The notes under the pieces: generated by a model
What the model was told of the DNA's origin: nothing
Databases searched by the model: none
The model's input: only the letters and a program-made list of their open reading frames with translations
Translations under genes and position numbers: made by a program
Part shown: positions 61,052 to 64,000 of the stretch, piece by piece
Layout of the letters: each line of letters begins with the position of its first letter
Position numbering within the stretch: position 1 is the first letter of the stretch
From: Candidatus Binatus soli
Lineage (GTDB): Bacteria; Desulfobacterota; Binatia; Binatales; Binataceae
Direction of reading: 5' to 3'
Assembly (NCBI GenBank): GCA_002479255.1
Contig: DLMJ01000007.1
Span: forward strand, 71,566-135,565
DNA: 64,000 nucleotides

Positions 61052-61540
61052 TCGACCAATAAAACAACGACCGCGTTCGCGGTCAGCCTACGGCGTGTTC
61101 TGGCAAGTTTCTGGATAGACGTGAGGGGCCAAGAAGTCAAGGCAAAAAGATACTTCGCGGTGTCGCGAGCGACCAGTTTACGGTAGTCGCCAGCATGGCC
61201 AATGGCGTAGAGTAAACGGGATGCGGACCCGATGATCGAGCGTGGTGTGAGCGTTTGCGCGAACGTGGGATTCGCTCATTTGCAATCGCAGGCGAATTGG
61301 TCAATATTGGTCAATTATTTTTAGGTTCGCGCGCGGCGACTCTTGACAAATACTGTCTATTGTTGCATTCAAACTTTTCGCGCCATCACAGACGACTTGA
61401 CCGGCGGGTGAGAGCCCAATCTGTGAAAAATAGGGTTCGCGACCGGTTCAAGGGAGAACCGCAAAGGCAGTTACGCAACAGTTCGAGCGGGGCCAGAGTT
61501 TCGCCGCTCAGATCTATTTCAAACTCGAGAGGATTAAGAG
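61052..61540. other. Intergenic regulatory region before the exbB operon
   Basis: No gene is supported in 489 bases. A 10-bp tandem repeat ATTGGTCAAT lies at 61296-61315, and a related ATTGGTCGATTG sits at 61049-61060 on the minus strand. A perfect -35 TTGACA (61343-61348) follows, without a clear -10. The leader from there to exbB is about 190 bases. Confidence 0.5.
61296..61315. repeat. Tandem 10-bp repeat, putative operator
   Basis: ATTGGTCAAT repeated twice without spacing, so the copies face the same side of the helix. It lies 28 bases before a TTGACA -35 box and about 225 bases before exbB. Confidence 0.5.
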
Positions 61541-62182
61541 ATGCAAAGCAACTTCGGTATTTTGTCGATGATTCAGCAGGGCTACTATGCAACGTATCCC
61601 CTGCTGTTCATTTCGGTAGTCTGTCTGGCGATAATTTTTGAACGCGTATGGGCGCTGTGGGGTGTCGGACCCAAGACGGCGAAGCTGGCTGATTCGCTGA
61701 TTCCGCAGCTGCGGCAGGGCAAGTTCAACGAAGCGTTGCAGGCCACGCAGGCGCGCGCCACGGCGGCCGAGCGCATCTATCACACCCTCATCTCGGGTTC
61801 GCAGACGATGGACAGGGATCATCTGCTCGAGCTCGACGACGAGCGCCGTTACCAGGAAGGCCTCGAGTTCAAGCGCTACATCTGGGTGCTCGCGACCGCG
61901 GGCGCATCGGCTCCGTTCATTGGGCTGTTCGGCACGGTCGTTGGTATCCTCCGGGCGTTCCAATCGATGGCAATCATGGGCACCGGCGGTTTCTCGGTCG
62001 TCGCAGCCGGTATTTCGGAAGCGTTGATTTCGACGGCGCTTGGACTCGCTGTCGCGATCGTCGCGGTTATCTTCTACAACTATTTCTCGGTCAAGATTGA
62101 GAACATCAGCGCCATCCAGCACATCAACGACGACCGCCTGATCGACGCCACACTCCAGGGGAGACAAGCGCGTGGCAATTAG
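61541..62182 (+). CDS. exbB: ExbB/TolQ/MotA-family proton channel
   Basis: A 213-residue inner-membrane protein with three hydrophobic segments and the ExbB/TolQ core LATAGASAPFIGLFGTVVGILRAF followed by ISEALISTALGLAVAIVAVI. It forms the proton-conducting pentamer that energises TonB- or Tol-type machinery. GAGAGG and AAGAG precede the ATG. The ExbD gene starts inside its 3' end, so they are coupled. Confidence 0.93.
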   Translation: MQSNFGILSMIQQGYYATYPLLFISVVCLAIIFERVWALWGVGPKTAKLADSLIPQLRQGKFNEALQATQARATAAERIYHTLISGSQTMDRDHLLELDDERRYQEGLEFKRYIWVLATAGASAPFIGLFGTVVGILRAFQSMAIMGTGGFSVVAAGISEALISTALGLAVAIVAVIFYNYFSVKIENISAIQHINDDRLIDATLQGRQARGN

Positions 62183-62621
62183 CGGACCCCATGGTGGCGC
62201 TGGTGGCGGCGTTTTCGCCGACATCAATATCACGCCGCTGACCGATATCTTCCTGGTTCTGCTGATCATCTTCATGGTCACGACTTCTGTCACGATCGAA
62301 TCTGCCGCCCACGTCGATCTGCCCAACGCGACCAATACCGCGCCGGAGAACAAGGGCGTCATCGTGACATATACCGCCCAGCACGAGTTGTTCGTGAACT
62401 CGAAGGACGTTCCCGAGCGTGAACTCCGCTCGAGCCTGAGCGAGGCGCTGGGCAAAGTGGACCAGAAGATCGTCGTGTTCCAGGGTGATCGCAAAGTGCT
62501 GCTCGGCGACATGGTGCGAATCCTGAATATCGCCAAGGCCGCCGGCGCCGAACAAATTGCAATCGCGGCCAAGCGGGTCACCGGTGCGCAACTAGCCAAC
62601 TCCTCAGGTGGTGGAGGTTGA
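62172..62621 (+). CDS. exbD: ExbD/TolR-family transport protein (first copy)
   Basis: A 149-residue protein with one N-terminal membrane span and DINITPLTDIFLVLLIIFMV, with the functional Asp of ExbD/TolR in the span. A periplasmic domain follows, ending in a short Gly-rich tail. The start is GTG at 62172, overlapping exbB by 11 bases. Confidence 0.93.
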   Translation: MAISGPHGGAGGGVFADINITPLTDIFLVLLIIFMVTTSVTIESAAHVDLPNATNTAPENKGVIVTYTAQHELFVNSKDVPERELRSSLSEALGKVDQKIVVFQGDRKVLLGDMVRILNIAKAAGAEQIAIAAKRVTGAQLANSSGGGG

Positions 62622-62676
62622 TCGGGCCGGCCCCGGTGGCTGACCTGAGCATCGATACCCGCAGAGGTATTTGCCC

Positions 62677-63129
62677 ATGGCAATGAGTAGTAACAAAGGC
62701 GGCGGGGTGTTCTCCGATATCAACATCACCCCGTTGACCGATATCTTTCTCGTCCTGCTGATCATCTTTATGGTGACGACTGCGGTGACAATTGAATCCG
62801 CGGCCCACGTCGATTTGCCCAAAGCTGAAGCTCAGACCAACCCCAACGAAAAGCCCAAGGGCATTATCGTGACGTACACCGCCGACCATCTGATCTATTT
62901 GGGCGACAAGCAGGTCACCGAGCCCGAGTTGGTGCTCCAGCTTCATGACGCGCTTGCGAATTCGACCGACAAAATTGTGATTTTCCAGGGCGACCCAAAG
63001 GTTATACTTGGTGATATGGTTCGTATTCTGGATATGGCCAAGTCGGCCGGCGCGGAAGCTATCGCTATCGCCGTGTCTTCTCTCCCTCCCGGGGGCGCCT
63101 CTGCCAGAGCGCCGGGAGGCGGAGCGTAG
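62677..63129 (+). CDS. ExbD/TolR-family transport protein (second copy)
   Basis: A 150-residue paralogue of the preceding ExbD with the same DINITPLTDIFLVLLIIFMV span and a similar periplasmic domain (IVTYTADHLIYLGDKQV); it ends APGGGA. The ATG at 62677 follows GAGG at about 12 bases. Two ExbD genes behind one ExbB suggest a heteromeric stator, as in some gliding and TonB systems with ExbD1/ExbD2. Confidence 0.9.
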   Translation: MAMSSNKGGGVFSDINITPLTDIFLVLLIIFMVTTAVTIESAAHVDLPKAEAQTNPNEKPKGIIVTYTADHLIYLGDKQVTEPELVLQLHDALANSTDKIVIFQGDPKVILGDMVRILDMAKSAGAEAIAIAVSSLPPGGASARAPGGGA

Positions 63130-63249
63130 GAATTTGATTTTCGGACGGTTCACGCGTCGCCGCGACGATCGCGCGGCTTTAAGTCTAGTGAATGAGGATC
63201 TCGGCCTCGGCCGCGCCAAGCGTAGCCCAAGCGGGGAGCACGTTTTTAT

Positions 63250-64000
63250 ATGATCGCAGCAATAATTATTTTGCTTGTCCTCTCGACGTTCGTCGTCGCT
63301 TTCATCTTCTACCGCATTATCGGCAAACGAGAGCTTGAGGCCGAGGCGCGCCGCGAAGAAGACGAAGCTGACGCGACCCGTCTTCAGAAGATGAAAGATG
63401 CGCTCGGACTGCTGATCGGCCCCTTTCCGCTGTCGGTCGCCCTTCACGTCCTCGCCCTGCTCTTCCTGATCATCACGGTGCACGAGCAGCGCGGGCGCGA
63501 GTTGATCATGGTGAACCTCGAAGCGGGCGGCGGCGGCGGTGGCGGCAACGAGATGCAGGATCTCGACATGCCCGAAGTGCCGATGCCCGACACGGCGCCG
63601 CAGCAGATGGAGCAGCCGACCGCGGTCGACACCTCGCAGGCGGTTGGACTGGCCAATGACTACGTGCGCGCAGCCGGCGGCGGCGGCATCGGGATTGGCC
63701 GTGGCGGCGGCATGGGCTCGGGCTACGGTCACGGCATCGGCTCGGGCTTCGGCGGGTTCATCGGTGAGCTTAGGCGCAAGGGACTGGACGTGGTGCTGGT
63801 CATTGACGGGACCGGCTCGATGAAACTGATCATCGACGACGTCAAGGCCAAGATGCAGCAGTTGGTGCAGTCGATTCACCGGCTGGTGCCGATCGCGCGA
63901 ATCGGAATAATCGTGTTCGGCGGCAAGGGCGAGAAGCGCAATGTCCAGCCGCTGACGCTGTCGCCGCAAAAGCTGAGCGACTTTTTGAACGGCATCCAGG
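63250..64000 (+). CDS. VWA-domain membrane protein, 5' part
   Basis: Runs off the right edge with about 250 residues visible. Two hydrophobic segments (residues 2-20, AAIIILLVLSTFVVAFIFY, and about 60-80, VALHVLALLFLIITV) frame a charged helix. A Gly-rich linker (GGGGGGGN..., GGGIGIGRGGG) follows, then a von Willebrand A domain with the MIDAS motif DGTGSM and FGGKGE. It lies behind the ExbB-ExbD-ExbD genes, and the linkage suggests a metal-binding adhesin- or TonB-like partner driven by the motor. The start lacks a strong ribosome-binding site. Confidence 0.8.
   Translation, partial: MIAAIIILLVLSTFVVAFIFYRIIGKRELEAEARREEDEADATRLQKMKDALGLLIGPFPLSVALHVLALLFLIITVHEQRGRELIMVNLEAGGGGGGGNEMQDLDMPEVPMPDTAPQQMEQPTAVDTSQAVGLANDYVRAAGGGGIGIGRGGGMGSGYGHGIGSGFGGFIGELRRKGLDVVLVIDGTGSMKLIIDDVKAKMQQLVQSIHRLVPIARIGIIVFGGKGEKRNVQPLTLSPQKLSDFLNGIQ

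Noticed and set aside
61343..61371. Full sigma-70 promoter before exbB
   Set aside because: TTGACA is perfect but the bases at 17 spacing (CATTCA) do not fit a -10 box.
62578..63969. 463-codon minus-strand open frame
   Set aside because: Antisense to the ExbD and VWA genes, whose domains are unmistakable.

Overview
The window is a G+C-rich chromosome segment from a Gram-negative bacterium: LspA, several lipobox signal peptides, a double-membrane ExbB/ExbD-type motor and an oligopeptide ABC importer all point that way. Gene content (LuxE/LuxC-like acyl activation, paired family III CoA transferases, glyS next to ppdK, a SPOUT methyltransferase between trmD and rplS) fits a deltaproteobacterium-like lineage, perhaps Binatota/Desulfobacterota. 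That placement is an inference from gene content, not a phylogeny.

Layout. 1-9.8 kb: luxC/luxE-like pair, a secreted 137-residue protein, an HtrA-like protein missing its catalytic Asp, a lipase-like lipoprotein, ppdK, glyS (TTG start set by a strong Shine-Dalgarno), a broken metallophosphoesterase, a small lipoprotein and glnB. 10-18 kb (minus strand): plsY, tRNA-Pro(CGG), rpe, rsmB, fmt, def, a hydrolase and priA. 18.3-21.3 kb (plus strand): the shikimate genes aroC-aroK-aroB, then a small excisionase-type helix-turn-helix gene. 21.7-25.4 kb: ileS-lspA with a phosphotriesterase-like remnant behind lspA. 25.6-30 kb: two adjacent family III CoA transferases and comM. 30-35.7 kb: an NTF2-like secreted protein, a 33-residue membrane peptide, two divergent membrane glycosyltransferase-like genes and an APC permease.

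35.7-39.7 kb is accessory DNA with visibly lower G+C: a 2-kb cassette between two 45-bp direct repeats (membrane protein, nucleotidyltransferase plus 64-residue partner), an orphan PD-(D/E)XK-like gene and a zinc-ribbon gene. 40-53.2 kb holds a TPR lipoprotein, a LolB-like lipoprotein and an oligopeptide ABC transporter whose substrate-binding and permease genes (42.6-46.5 kb) are separated from its ATPase genes (51.2-53.2 kb) by a 4.7-kb low-G+C island. That island carries a ribbon-helix-helix gene coupled to an amino-type (SPPY) DNA methyltransferase, convergent with an operon for a small basic protein and a 768-residue GHKL-type ATPase. It is bordered by a 29-bp imperfect inverted repeat. 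This is the best candidate for an undescribed defence or restriction-modification-like system in the window.

53.2-64 kb returns to core genes: bactofilin, the ffh-rpsP-khpA-rimM-trmD-SPOUT methyltransferase-rplS ribosome cluster (minus strand), a Nudix hydrolase, a CoA-binding protein, a low-molecular-weight phosphatase, an SDR, a lipoprotein, and finally an ExbB-ExbD-ExbD-VWA operon that runs off the right edge.
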